Assembly: GCA_900323505.1 (NCBI GenBank)
Contig: OOIN01000035.1
Location: 1-64,000, forward strand
Direction of reading: 5' to 3'
Source of the DNA: Ustilago trichophora
Taxonomy: Eukaryota > Basidiomycota > Ustilaginomycetes > Ustilaginales > Ustilaginaceae
Length of the DNA stretch: 64,000 bases
Shown here: positions 42,701-51,123 of the stretch, in pieces
Numbering within the stretch: position 1 is the first letter of the stretch
How the letters are laid out: every line of letters starts with the position of its first letter
Notes under the pieces: generated by a model
Databases searched by the model: none
Told to the model about the DNA's origin: nothing
What the model saw: only the letters and a program-made list of their open reading frames with translations
Translations under genes and position numbers: made by a program

Positions 42701-43487
42701 GCATGGAGGTGGCCGAATTGGAGGCCGAATTGGAAGCCGAATTGGCAAGTTTGTCATGCTGAGCGGATGTAGCGCGTTTGGAAGATTCTGAATCGTTGTT
42801 GTGGTTGCGTTTTTCATGAGCGATACGTTCGGAAGCAGCACGCATACTGTTGGGAGAGCGAGGCGTCCTGATCTTTGTTGGTAGTGCGGTGGAAGAGGTG
42901 TTTGATTTGAAAGGACTTGCGGATGAGGCGTGTGCTGCTGAGCTGTTGGCGGGTGATGGTGAACGCGGAGCCAGAGAGGAGCGAGTGGAGTCGACGTGGA
43001 TGCTGCTCTTGCGAGATGTGCTTGGAGAGGTCAATGGAGCGTCGAAGGAGGAATAGAATGAGACGGGGGACGCATGTGGATCCGTGTCGTCATTTCGTGA
43101 AGCTGTTCTTGACTTTTGCTTTGGGGTGGAAGGGGCGGCACGGGAGCTACTGGCGGCAGAGCGAATGGACTCTCTATCTGAGGGGATGGCGGTAGGTTCG
43201 AAAGAGGAAGCTGATGCGAGGATGGAAGATCTAGAGCCACGACGATGACGAGAGCTGTCCGGAGAAGCGCGTGTAGGCGATTGACCGAAAGCCGCGTCGG
43301 CGTCGCCGGGCGCTGAGCGCGGGACAGAGAGTAGCTGGGAACTGTATGAAGACTTTGTGGCGGAAGGAGAGGAGGCAAGAGCAGATGGGGATAGGCTACG
43401 CTGGGCGCGAGGAGTGGCTTCGAGATGCGGCGAGCGCGAGGAAGATGGTATGGAGCGAGGCGACGACAGCGTGATGATTTGGCTAGC
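36732..43487 (-). CDS. DH-BAR-SH3 Rho/Cdc42 guanine-nucleotide exchange factor, 5' end unresolved
   Basis: A frame of about 2250 codons. The N-terminal half is Ser/Pro-rich and disordered. A DH domain starts near 39,840 (RELLETERAYASDL) and ends near 38,640 with the signature KPVQRVLKYPLLLSEIL. Between its first and later helices sits a Ser/Pro insertion of roughly 190 residues (about 39,720-39,150). A BAR-like helical region covers about 38,600-37,870, and an SH3 domain closes the protein (about 36,890-36,735: DYAIGDLFRVV, GITGWVERENFVPLS). DH-BAR-SH3 is the Tuba type; in fungi such GEFs activate Cdc42 or Rho1 at curved membrane during polar growth and septation. The first in-frame ATG is at 42845, but the frame stays open with the same codon use to a stop just beyond 43487 with no ATG. 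An upstream exon probably supplies the start. Confidence 0.85.
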   Translation of the reverse strand, partial: ASQIITLSSPRSIPSSSRSPHLEATPRAQRSLSPSALASSPSATKSSYSSQLLSVPRSAPGDADAAFGQSPTRASPDSSRHRRGSRSSILASASSFEPTAIPSDRESIRSAASSSRAAPSTPKQKSRTASRNDDTDPHASPVSFYSSFDAPLTSPSTSRKSSIHVDSTRSSLAPRSPSPANSSAAHASSASPFKSNTSSTALPTKIRTPRSPNSMRAASERIAHEKRNHNNDSESSKRATSAQHDKLANSASNSASNSATSMPSLSAYSWQSGSSQSLARPSSHRKVTQHPGLDKNVSSAESINPQTRNISSSRSVSSFAQLDDNTSARPRSKSTASSSISARKQAPIVSHPSSTRMVGSADMPTPSSQPTKSLPSAPSKLSLRSRIFGLKSTKTTSSSASSVDSGTETPSPRSAHFPPSIHSEGSHADSNHCDHSDTHSIIEPSMPSPGYPESSHGHGRNDDDDPTDAANADADARSNVSATRKSSGASSFFRKTIRFKDKSGFLKTRPSVSSMTSDSAASTSASVPPSPLDPPSSSDAEDVAKKAPVYKQVSGRRGPQYHEAGLDPSVTSTGNARDGSEKILADADPEHEAVALLPPVTERDLEAPPELQTSLSSNARSNHDSGSSSSQLRPNGPASAVSAASPSCRPTPPPLEAGTRGQIPRSSSLHGSMGRGKPSTMPASQLSVDRAASSPLLTSDPPESPRRRPRSGSANTFAPQIQPRTTSSPIQSSSRRPLTAQGSPSPAMSPYATTSSANRPAQRTSRPRTADSGHAYSGSLSSLRDILMVANAISEEGAIYNTPEKNDVARFESSASPSTTSKVATSPGDSRRPGLPPKNPLRKQRPSGASVANTPSVAGDSPGSPYTTGVFSGPSMSRTDDRLLSAPSRPRDSIGPISASSSTPSLTEFKTPTSEPIPLSPMERQTADDYFRSREIARPHDAPLAQIPSRSPGLKYGDHSGSSSPAQSSFTSAQQLSRAPSSDSTANWVPRRHERAASDATSSLTDLRSPVGPGASTPSLHSESSSGTRKKKDGPGSKMFAFARELTNREGADTYSSIPSSGTFRLGRSSKSKKGDASTRPVIRRLYDGPLESEAAALASSQAGDALHSPQHFTNGVSPGSSVADLNASTGQGPRTPAGYNSAALGARHPSSGSLIRSASSSDSTARDLLSPASSHFLTPQFANNGNGPFLTRSPSFAKPSWSIPQEDLSQEQKRLVKRWHVLRELLETERAYASDLAVARDIYLARAKLRAGITAPLSPLSVRSASIFSQLASPEPSTYSRSSQPHLQQRGSATGLSPGPGMPSSRSPLPQRTLFRNASADGTANASLPSPNSTSQTTFPASLASSNPSNRSSMYTVSSQSSQTSDASHLALAGLPSFVGGLPAQFSIDGNTLSPIAGVKTSAGTPMALPSPSASPYSSTPSITTPSGPLSPGLMGSNESSVAGTPDAPFSASDVRIVFAQLESCAAFADEMVVVLEGAIGKICSGTAEEAAQLLARGEVSEESETDRVGQAFLKLMPRIEQVYSAYCSRHEASMAKLQELLSTQPKVTAFISECTQAARAYTNAWDLSSLLIKPVQRVLKYPLLLSEILGSTSSKHPDMDSLSAASIEIQKVADNINEVKKRKDLVEQIVSGKATKRTTSQRMQHGATKKLLRRQEKVKKLVLGSAEDILADDGQYKAMVVQFRQLEKAVTTFAKRCTGWSSSVKDAHIAQLRLLDQWCRTYGVDEMTAGTEAESRLRAFMYLIERTFLSDYWTQLDAEIRMSLTPAIQRIAALFILPQSVIAKRNDREPDYTRYRAEIARGGPKAADKKLTESATAFIALHTQLMNELPQFNYGVQTLLDLCIESLSHTQASYHLRVHRALIGFWQSFGPEGNTDIAQNEETDEKSMRHLNPVKLFWPLHSNVAGFAESLAIVSGVEDRSRSASMSMDSDLLAVGNLSPSSNTHFSPLQSTRALQDPEFASKVPDAASMSQQIESITAADSEELLEPISARASPFTTPPLGSRRPSFSPQLHQQPLLGSPAPIGPVPLGSAPPPLRSVKSGGLIGLLRSVGSSSAVGSRKNSQSTDTATESFADGLDSNPPTPVSKDTPLLNEANNEPVAPPTLPALSFNSGFFGQSDAVFSSAQAHGLGVETHNTQDAEQAVLTPANPPSSTAESSTAGVRPDRTIREAKISTKNPAGGAFPRPLGTMAAVANSPSTPREAKNGHPFIDYAIGDLFRVVDHDDVHLFGDSEHGITGWVERENFVPLS

Positions 43488-46247
43488 TCAGTGAGCCAGA
43501 TGGGGTGCTGTTGCTTGTGCTGTTGCTTGTGCTGTTGCTTGTGGTGTTGCTAGACGCTTTGTGATGGTATGTGTGCACGTTAGAGCGGTGTGCTAAATTG
43601 TCAAAATAGTAGAACGGTAAATGATCATGACAGGGTGAATGCAGATGAAAGGCGGTATGCGAAGAAGTATTGGTTGGCATGCGCTGATGAGATTGTGGCC
43701 AAGATAAGGGCAGTGGGGTGAAGGTGGTGTTGAGCAATGTTTGGGTGTGATGAGAGCAGTGCGAGATAGAAGTGGTGATGGTGTTGGGGAAGGTGTTGGG
43801 ATCATGTCGGAAAGACAAGTCGAGTGAGACGCCGACACACAGTGGGTGCGGAGCGAATAAATGGAATGCGTGCGGCGACAAGGCAAGCAAGGGTGCACAA
43901 ATCACAATCACATCAGGTCTCGACTTTGAAATTGCAGCAGCGCGCAGCACAACTCGAATGCTTGTTTCTGTGGCTCGCTCAAGCTCACCGTTTTGTCTTG
44001 GTACCCACCGTGGTCGTCTTGATGGATGCTTTGCGGGCATTTTCTCATTCTACGAAATTTGCAGTTGCTGTTCGTCCAAGCCTTGTCCCATCCCGCTGCA
44101 GAAAGCGGGAAATGCGCAAGTACTGTAGGTTGTACCCGACTGCGTGGTTGGATTTCTTTTTTGGTCGGTGCAAAGAAGGCGTAAATTGCCTGAATGCGCA
44201 TATCATCCCGCATCGTAGCACGCCCTCACCCTCGAACCGCTGCTGCACACATGTTGCCAATTTCGCAACTAGGACTCAACCAAAACAGGCCGCGTTGCGG
44301 GAGGAATCATTGCAAAAGATGTTGTATCGAATCAACTCGAAGCACAGTACTGTACTGTACAGTACTGTAGCAAGAAGGATGGTTCGAGCCTTGACCGATG
44401 CAAGAAATCGGCATTCGCGTTGTTTTTTTCAAATTTGTGAGGTCGGCGTCTCCGCACAAGGGCCTCAGAAGATTTTCCTCAAGTGTGAACCCTTGTCGAC
44501 CTTACATGTTGAATCCCAGAAAACCCTTTTCGAAATCGTAAGAGGCCGCGACAAGTCCGGTCGGCGACAAGAGATGGTCGTCCAAGCGCCGTCTAATGGA
44601 CCTCATCTCGAACCATTCATCGCTTCAACGGCCAACAGACCTCGTCCGTCCGCCGTTCCCCACACTCTCCCCTCTGCAACACTCTATTGTGGGGTCTATG
44701 GCGCACCCCCGCACTCGTAGTTTGACAGCTCACCCTGCGCTTTTGACCGAAGAACCAGATTGTGGGGTCGCTGTCAGATCAAACACAAAAGTGACCGGTC
44801 CCCTTCATCCGTCCCGTCTTGTCTGTACCGTAAGCAAGTGAAAATACCTCTACCATTCGATTGGAGCAGAAATGCTCTCGTGCGAGACTCAAAAGTCCCT
44901 GTCAAGAAAGGGGGGGTTTTATTTTTTCTGTGCAAAGATTCGAAGCAGCTGATGATTTATGGTAAAGCCAATCAAAGAGGCGACAAGAAAAGATTGCCGT
45001 CCACCGTCCGATTTCGGGCAGAGCTGGATGAGAAAAGCACCGAGTACAGCTACCTTTTCGCTAGGCTTTCCTCCTTCTCCGGACCGTTGCCTTGTCCAGG
45101 TCGACTTGGCACCTGACATACTAGGTACGGCACACCAGCCGAGAAGCAGTCCATTGTTCAGCCAAGCTCTCGTCTTCGTATATCATGTCGGCAAGGCGAG
45201 ACACCAAGGGCTAAGTCATTGAGAGCGAAGCCAAGCTCGACCCGAGAGTCGGAATTTGGCTGGGATTCAATTTGGCAGAATCCCATTTTCGCCGAGAATG
45301 CTCCTGGCTCGTTTTCCTCCTTTTCTTCTCTGTTTTCCTTTTCGGAAATTTCCAAAACTTTCCGAACGGTCAATTGATTGTTGGCAATGTGTCCACTTTG
45401 GCTCATCATACACTGAGCATCGCTCGTCACAAAACAGGCTTAGAATACTTTCGCAGAGGATCGACATCTGATCTGAGGAGCCAAGCGCAACACGAGTGGA
45501 CGAATCTGTCATGCGGAAGCATACGGGGAAAAGAGCAGCATCAAAGTACGACACCAACAACAATAGAACAGGGCAGCTAACCCGTTCTAACCGAGCCTTG
45601 CTACCGAGTTCCTCTGCCAAACTCGTCGATTTGCTCCTCCCCCAACCAATCCGCCAAGCACCATTCATGCTACTGCCGCCAGTGCATCTCGATCCATACT
45701 CAGCTTCTCTAGTCTTTGCCGCTGAGTTTGGCTCACCGGTCCGTCGCGCCGTGGCTCAATTCAATCCATCGTATCAGACGTCTCCCTCGTGTAAGCCATG
45801 CTTTGCCTTCCCACTTTGTCAACCCCCACATCGCATCGCAAAGCGCTCGCCTTTGCTTGGACTTCGAAGCGAGCCTGGAAAGCGTGAGGCGTGCATCTTC
45901 GGTTTGCATTCATCCTCCGTCTTCTGCCTGCACATGAACCATATCCAAACCTTCACTCCCACACGCGACCGGTCGGCCATATAATCCGCCCACTTTTTTT
46001 TTTTTTTGGCCTATCCAGACGACTTCATTTCCAACCATCCGCATGGAACCTTCTCCATCTTTTCCGCCACCATCTCCTCTTTTCCTTGTGCTTCCCCTAT
46101 CTTTTCCCCTTTCCCTCTCACCACGCTCGCCAACTTCCCCTTAAAGCTCCAACGATTTGCACGAATTGTAGACATCCAAATACATCCACCCTCAAGGCGC
46201 TAGCTCGAACCAGCATTCCCGTTCCCAACACCCAATTCGCAATCAAC
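43488..46247. other. Divergent intergenic region of about 2.7 kb
   Basis: It should contain the missing first exon and promoter of the GEF gene (43488 to about 44100) and the promoter of the transporter. It has a 12-base tandem repeat GTGCTGTTGCTT at 43505-43551 and a perfect palindrome at 44344-44368. A T14 run lies near 45993-46006. Open frames here lack domains. Confidence 0.5.
44344..44368. repeat. Perfect 25-base palindrome of the TACTGTACAG family
   Basis: Arms ACAGTACTGTAC and GTACAGTACTGT flank a single T. This is the longest and most perfect member of the dispersed GTAC-centred elements in the window. Confidence 0.9.
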
Positions 46248-48049
46248 ATGAGCGACCGAGACTCTATTCTCAGTCCTAGCGAGGAGAAGCCGCGCTCCAT
46301 CAAATCCGACCACAAGCTTTCCGCCGATGGCAACGCCGTTCCCGAGCTCAATCAACTCCACCTCGCTACTCGCTCCGTTGTCTCGACCGACGGCGTCATC
46401 GATACTGCCGAACTCAACCAGGTTCTCGACGAAGCCGCCATCGAGGCCGCTGGTCAAGGCGAATCCAACAGTCTTTACCTCTGGGGGCTCACCTTCTTTG
46501 CCACCATCGGTGGTCTACTTTTCGGTTACGACACCGGCGCTATCAGCAGCGTTCTCGTCCAGGTCGGCACTGATCTCGACAACAAACCTCTCACCGATGG
46601 CGACAAGGAATTCATCACCTCGGCCTTGACCGTCGGCGCCATCATCTCCGCCCTCGGCGCCGGTGTCGTCGCCGACAAGATCGGTCGAAAGTGGACCCTC
46701 GTCATCTGCGACATCATGTTCATCGTCGGTGCTATCGTCCAAGCCGCTGCTCACAAAAAGTGGCAAGTCATCCCTGCACGAATGGTGCTCGGATTTGGAG
46801 TCGGTATTGCTGCACAAGTGGTCAATGTTTACATTCAGGAACTCGCTCCAGCTCGAGCTCGAGGTCGCCTTACTTGTCTCAACTCGATCGCGGTCACTGG
46901 TGGCCAGGTCGTCGCATACGCCATTGGCGCTGGATTTAACCACGTTTCTTCCGGTTGGCGCTGGATCATCGCCCTCGGCGCCTTCCCTCCCATCGTTCAG
47001 ATCGTCGGTATCCACTTTTTCATGTCAGAATCCCCACGATACCTCATCAAGCAGAATCGTGACGATGAAGCTACACGCACTCTGGCCCGTATCTATCCTC
47101 TCGCCACCCCCGAACAAATCGATGCCAAGATCGGTGTCATGAAGAAGCATATTCAGATCGAAAGCACTCCCCTCTCCCAACGAATCGCCAAAGTCTGGAC
47201 CGATGTTCCTACGCGTCGTGCCGTTTTCCTCACCTCCATGTGTCTCGTGGCACAACAACTATGTGGTTTCAACAGGTAAGTCGATCTCCTCACTCCGTAT
47301 CCTCACCAACATGACACCCTGAGCTAACACCTTCCCATCATACCGTCCTGATGTCCCGATCCGGCCAAACTCCAAGTCTCATGTATTTCTCGGCATCCAT
47401 TTTCAAGAGCGCCGGGCTCTCCAATCCAACGGCTACGGGATTGATCATCAGCGGTGCCAACTTCATCTGCACTTTTATCCCCCTCAAGTACATTGATCGA
47501 GTTGGCCGTCGTCGCTTCCTGCTCGCCACCATGCCCGGTGTCATCGTATTCCTCGTCTGCACGGCAGGTATCTTCTACAAGATGCTCGAGCCCACCAACC
47601 AGCGCCTCACAGAAGGTTACCCCTACCCTACCTCGCTCACTTCCGCCATGCTTGTCTTCATGGTCTTGTACGTCTGCTCGTATGCTACTGGTCTTGGCAA
47701 TGTTCCCTGGCAGCAAGGCGAGTTCTTCTCCACCGAGACGCGCATGGTTGGCACTTCGATCTCGACCGCCGCCAACTGGAGTGGAAACCTGGTCATCTCG
47801 TCCACTTTCCTCAGCCTCATGAACGCCATCACTCCTTCCGGTGCTTTCGGTTTCTACGCTGCCCTCACCTTTGTCTTCCTCGTGCTCATCTACTTCCTGT
47901 ACCCCGAGACTTCGCTGCTTTCGCTTGAGGAAGTGCGCACCACTCTCGATGGCGGCTTCAACGTCAAAAAGAGTCTCAAGGTGCGAAAAGAGAAGATTGC
48001 CCTCTGGAAGGCTCAGAGGGAGGCCTCCAAGGCAGAGACCAGCGCTTGA
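46248..48049 (+). CDS. MFS sugar porter, myo-inositol transporter type (two exons)
   Basis: Exons 46248-47275 and 47377-48049 are joined across a 101-base intron (donor GTAAGT, acceptor CCAAG). Splicing restores the conserved QQLCGFNSLMYFSASIF in frame, giving 566 residues. Sugar-porter motifs are visible: GGLLFGYDTGAISS in helix 1, the loop DKIGRKWTL, ELAPARARGRL, SESPRYL, and a C-terminal YPETSLLSLEE. Twelve helices are expected in the plasma membrane. The helix-1 sequence and the long charged N-terminus of about 75 residues are nearest to fungal Itr1/Itr2 myo-inositol-proton symporters; a hexose or other polyol is possible. The start is the ATG in CAACATGAGCGACCG. A degraded inverted copy of the exon-2 start lies 350 bases downstream. 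Confidence 0.92.
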
Positions 48050-48403
48050 GTGCCTGCCACCGAGCAGCAGCACCCTTAGATGCAATGCGCCCGATCATGG
48101 GAGCGAACTTGTCTCAATCTCTCCACTTTTACATCGCAACCCCTTTATCATGTCACCCTTGCAACGGCCTGTATTTTTAGCCTCCAAGATATCCCTGTTC
48201 ACCATCAACCTTACGCAAAGACATGTCTCACATCATTGCGCTGCTTTTCCTTTGGCCCATCGTGTGGAAGAAAGCCTTAGTGACAAGTCTGAATGACTGA
48301 TGAAATCCATGTGGTAGTGATGACGCGCGTAGTAGTGACCCAAATGCCTCGATGCAAGAGCCTGTTGTCTGTCTAGGGCTTCTCGCAGGAGCTGTACCTG
48401 TTA

Positions 48404-48576
48404 GAGAGCAGGAAGCGACGACGGCCGACGCGATCGATGTACTAAAGTGGCGATGAAAGTGCAGATAAAGTTGGCACCACTGATGGTCGATCGCGTAGCC
48501 GTTGGATTTACAGAGCCCGGAGCTCTCTGGAGGTGTTGCCGAGAAATACATGAGACTTCGAATCGGGCCGGATCCT
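48404..48576 (-). pseudogene. Inverted relic of the transporter intron end and exon-2 start
   Basis: Read on the minus strand, this segment matches the neighbouring transporter from about 47363 to 47526. It includes the last intron bases (GATCCGGCC), then AAGTCTCATGTATTTCTCGG, and later GGCCGTCGTCGCTTCCTGCT. Exact runs of about 20 bases at both ends flank a middle with substitutions and small length changes that destroy the frame. Because intron sequence is included, it arose from DNA and not from a spliced transcript. Confidence 0.85.
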
Positions 48577-49247
48577 GACTGACTGACCTGGCTTGCTTGC
48601 TTGCTGTAGTTGTGCAGGAAGGGTCCCGATCGGGAATCCAAGCTCTGAGGCATCGCCGGGGCTACTACTGCTTGGTGGGCATCTTGGCGATTCAAATTTC
48701 GGGCGAGAGAAACGGGCGGCTTGAGCAAACTGAAATGGAAGAAACGGCTGCCGATGCCTTACTCGTGCTTGAGCAAGGTTGGGTCTTGCAGTGTCAAGGA
48801 TAGACAACGCCAGATGTGGCAACGTGACCCTGCCAACTTTGTGGGATCCTTGTTCTTAGGTTTCGAAGCCCTTTACCCGAGAACTGACACTTTTGACCCG
48901 CATTTCCATCGCTTATGCGCCTGTGGGGCTCCGCGATTTTCGACGTGCACCCTAATTAACCTCTTTAGCCTAAACCTCAGCAATCAACATATTCGAAGCA
49001 TGGTCAATGCATTCTTGGAGTCTGATACTGTATGCACGACCCTCTCTCCCCGTCTCCCTAATACTGCTCATCTGCTTGTACGTGGCTGACCTTATTGATT
49101 CTCTCTAACAAAGCCGCAAGGTCGAAGCTGTCAATGGCCCGTGATTCTGATGAGCTATGTAATTGTCCTAGACCCTTCTTCCAGCTTTGCTGACCTTTCT
49201 ATCGTTCCCCATCACAACCATAATCTTCTTACCATCACCTTGACAAC
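48577..49247. other. Intergenic region
   Basis: Between the inverted relic and the flavoprotein oxidase. No domain-bearing frame is present. The last 100 bases are the pyrimidine-rich leader of the oxidase gene. Confidence 0.5.
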
Positions 49248-51032
49248 ATGGCTCCCGACGGCGGAAACGGCATTGTCCTCTCGGGTGACGGCTCCACATC
49301 AAATCGACTCGCAGCCACCGTCGCTGGTCAAGGCGATGCCAATTCTGCCTACAGAAAGGGCTTCAAGGCCTACTCGCAGCCTCTCGCAGACCAAGCAGAA
49401 TCCAGTTCCAAGCCCAACTATGTTCTCGTCGAAGACATCACACCGGAGCAATTCGAGCGCTTCGTCGAGGAAGGCAAGAAGATTGTCGGCGAGCAAAACT
49501 TTTACATCAATTTTACCGGTAAGGCCGAGCCCGAAGGCCATTCCGACTACCTCAGCCTTCCTCACTTTGAAGACTTTTTCAAGATCGACGAGGCAGAACG
49601 ATTCATGGCTAGCGCGCACATCCAACCCGGCTCGGTCGAAGAGGTCGCCAGCATCGTCAAGCTCGCCAACCAGTACAAGCAACCCCTTCACGCCGTCTCG
49701 ATGGGAAGGAACCTTGGATATGGTGGATCCGCCGTTCGACTGCGTGGAACCGCGATTCTGGATCTCAAGAGGATGAACAAGGTCCTTCAGATCGATGAGG
49801 ATTCCGCCTTCTGCCTCCTCGAGCCGGGCGTCTCCTACTTTGACCTCTACGAGGAGCTTCAGAGGCGCAACTCGCAGCTGTGGATCGATTGCCCTGACAT
49901 TGGCTGGGGCAGTGTAGTGGGCAACATGTGCGATCGAGGTGCCGGATATACTCCTTACGGTGACCATTTCATGTTCCACTGTGGCATGGAGGTCGTACTC
50001 CCCAATGGTGACATTGTCCGAACAGGAAATGGTGCCATGGAGGGCAGCGATACTTGGCAGACCTTCCCATACGGATTTGGCCCCTACCACGATGGTATCT
50101 TCTCCCAGTCCAACCTCGGTATCGTCACCAAGGCTGGCTTTTGGCTCATGCCCAACCCTGGCGGTTTCAAGCCCTTCCTCATTACGGTACCTCGCAAGGA
50201 AGATCTGCATGAGCTCGTCGAGCGCATTCGTCCTCTCCGAAACCGCATGATCATCCAAAATGCCCCCACCATCCGTCACGTCCTCCTCGACGCAGCTTGT
50301 CTGCGTCAGCGTAAGGACTGGGAGGGAGGTAAACTCAGCGAAGGTGCACTTTCAGATGAAAAGGTGTACGAGATCGCCGAACAGCTCGACCTTGGCTACT
50401 GGGGGTTTTATGGCGCCCTCTATGGGCCGCCTCCCATGCAAGATATGATTTGGAGCGTCATCTGGGGCTCGCTCTCACAGATCAAGGGCTCCAAGCACTA
50501 CTTTGAACAAGACGTTGGTCCGTCTTCGCTCCTTCACTCTCGTGCAAAGACGTTGGCTGGTATTCCCAATTTGCTCGAGCTCGACTGGATCAGCTGGCTT
50601 GACAATGGCTCGCACTGCTTTTTCTCTCCCATCTCCAACGTTACTGGCGATGCAGCCATGGGTCAATGGAACTTGCTCGAGGAAAAATGCCGTCAGTACG
50701 GCTTTGATCCTATCTGCACTCAGGTGATTGGCCTGCGTGAGCTGCACAACATCTGCTGCATCGTCTACGATCGTCACAGCAAGGAGCAACGCGATCGCAT
50801 GCGCTCGTTGATGAACGATCTCATCCAAGCTGCCGCCGTAAAAGGCTGGAGCGAGTACCGTACTCATCTGGCCTTCCAGGATCAGGTCGCCGGTACCTTC
50901 AACTTTAACAACGGCGCCATCAGTCGGCTCAATGAGACGCTCAAGGATGCCCTCGATCCCAACTGCATCCTTTCGCCTGGAAAGAATGGTGTCTGGGGCC
51001 AGCGCTTCCGTCACCTGCGAAACAAAGCATAG
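49248..51032 (+). CDS. FAD-linked oxidase, vanillyl-alcohol oxidase type
   Basis: A 594-residue flavoprotein. The FAD-binding PCMH domain is clear: PGSVEEVASIVKLANQY at 127-143, SMGRNLGYGGS at 151-161, LEPGVSYFDL at 191-200, and CPDIGWGSVVGNMCDRGAGY beginning at 215, continuing to TPYGDH. The order and wording follow fungal vanillyl-alcohol oxidase and bacterial eugenol hydroxylase / 4-cresol dehydrogenase. The Asp of the PDIG motif aligns with the catalytic Asp of VAO by my reading. The C-terminal LDPNCILSPGKNGVWG also fits. Such enzymes oxidise para-substituted phenols, for example eugenol to coniferyl alcohol or vanillyl alcohol to vanillin. The end NKA is not a standard peroxisomal signal. 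The 3' end is only 91 bases from the convergent CoA-ligase gene. The exact substrate is unknown. Confidence 0.88.
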   Translation: MAPDGGNGIVLSGDGSTSNRLAATVAGQGDANSAYRKGFKAYSQPLADQAESSSKPNYVLVEDITPEQFERFVEEGKKIVGEQNFYINFTGKAEPEGHSDYLSLPHFEDFFKIDEAERFMASAHIQPGSVEEVASIVKLANQYKQPLHAVSMGRNLGYGGSAVRLRGTAILDLKRMNKVLQIDEDSAFCLLEPGVSYFDLYEELQRRNSQLWIDCPDIGWGSVVGNMCDRGAGYTPYGDHFMFHCGMEVVLPNGDIVRTGNGAMEGSDTWQTFPYGFGPYHDGIFSQSNLGIVTKAGFWLMPNPGGFKPFLITVPRKEDLHELVERIRPLRNRMIIQNAPTIRHVLLDAACLRQRKDWEGGKLSEGALSDEKVYEIAEQLDLGYWGFYGALYGPPPMQDMIWSVIWGSLSQIKGSKHYFEQDVGPSSLLHSRAKTLAGIPNLLELDWISWLDNGSHCFFSPISNVTGDAAMGQWNLLEEKCRQYGFDPICTQVIGLRELHNICCIVYDRHSKEQRDRMRSLMNDLIQAAAVKGWSEYRTHLAFQDQVAGTFNFNNGAISRLNETLKDALDPNCILSPGKNGVWGQRFRHLRNKA

Positions 51033-51123
51033 CTCGGCCATTCCAGCATTCTAGTAAGACTTGATCATTGTAACAGCCCTGAATCGATACTTGATCTTCC
51101 GCCATTCACTAGTGTGAGAATAA

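Noticed and set aside
43483..44040. 185-codon minus-strand frame upstream of the GEF
   Set aside because: Ends in a simple Asn/Ser/Thr repeat and has no domain; more likely leader, perhaps containing the missing first exon.
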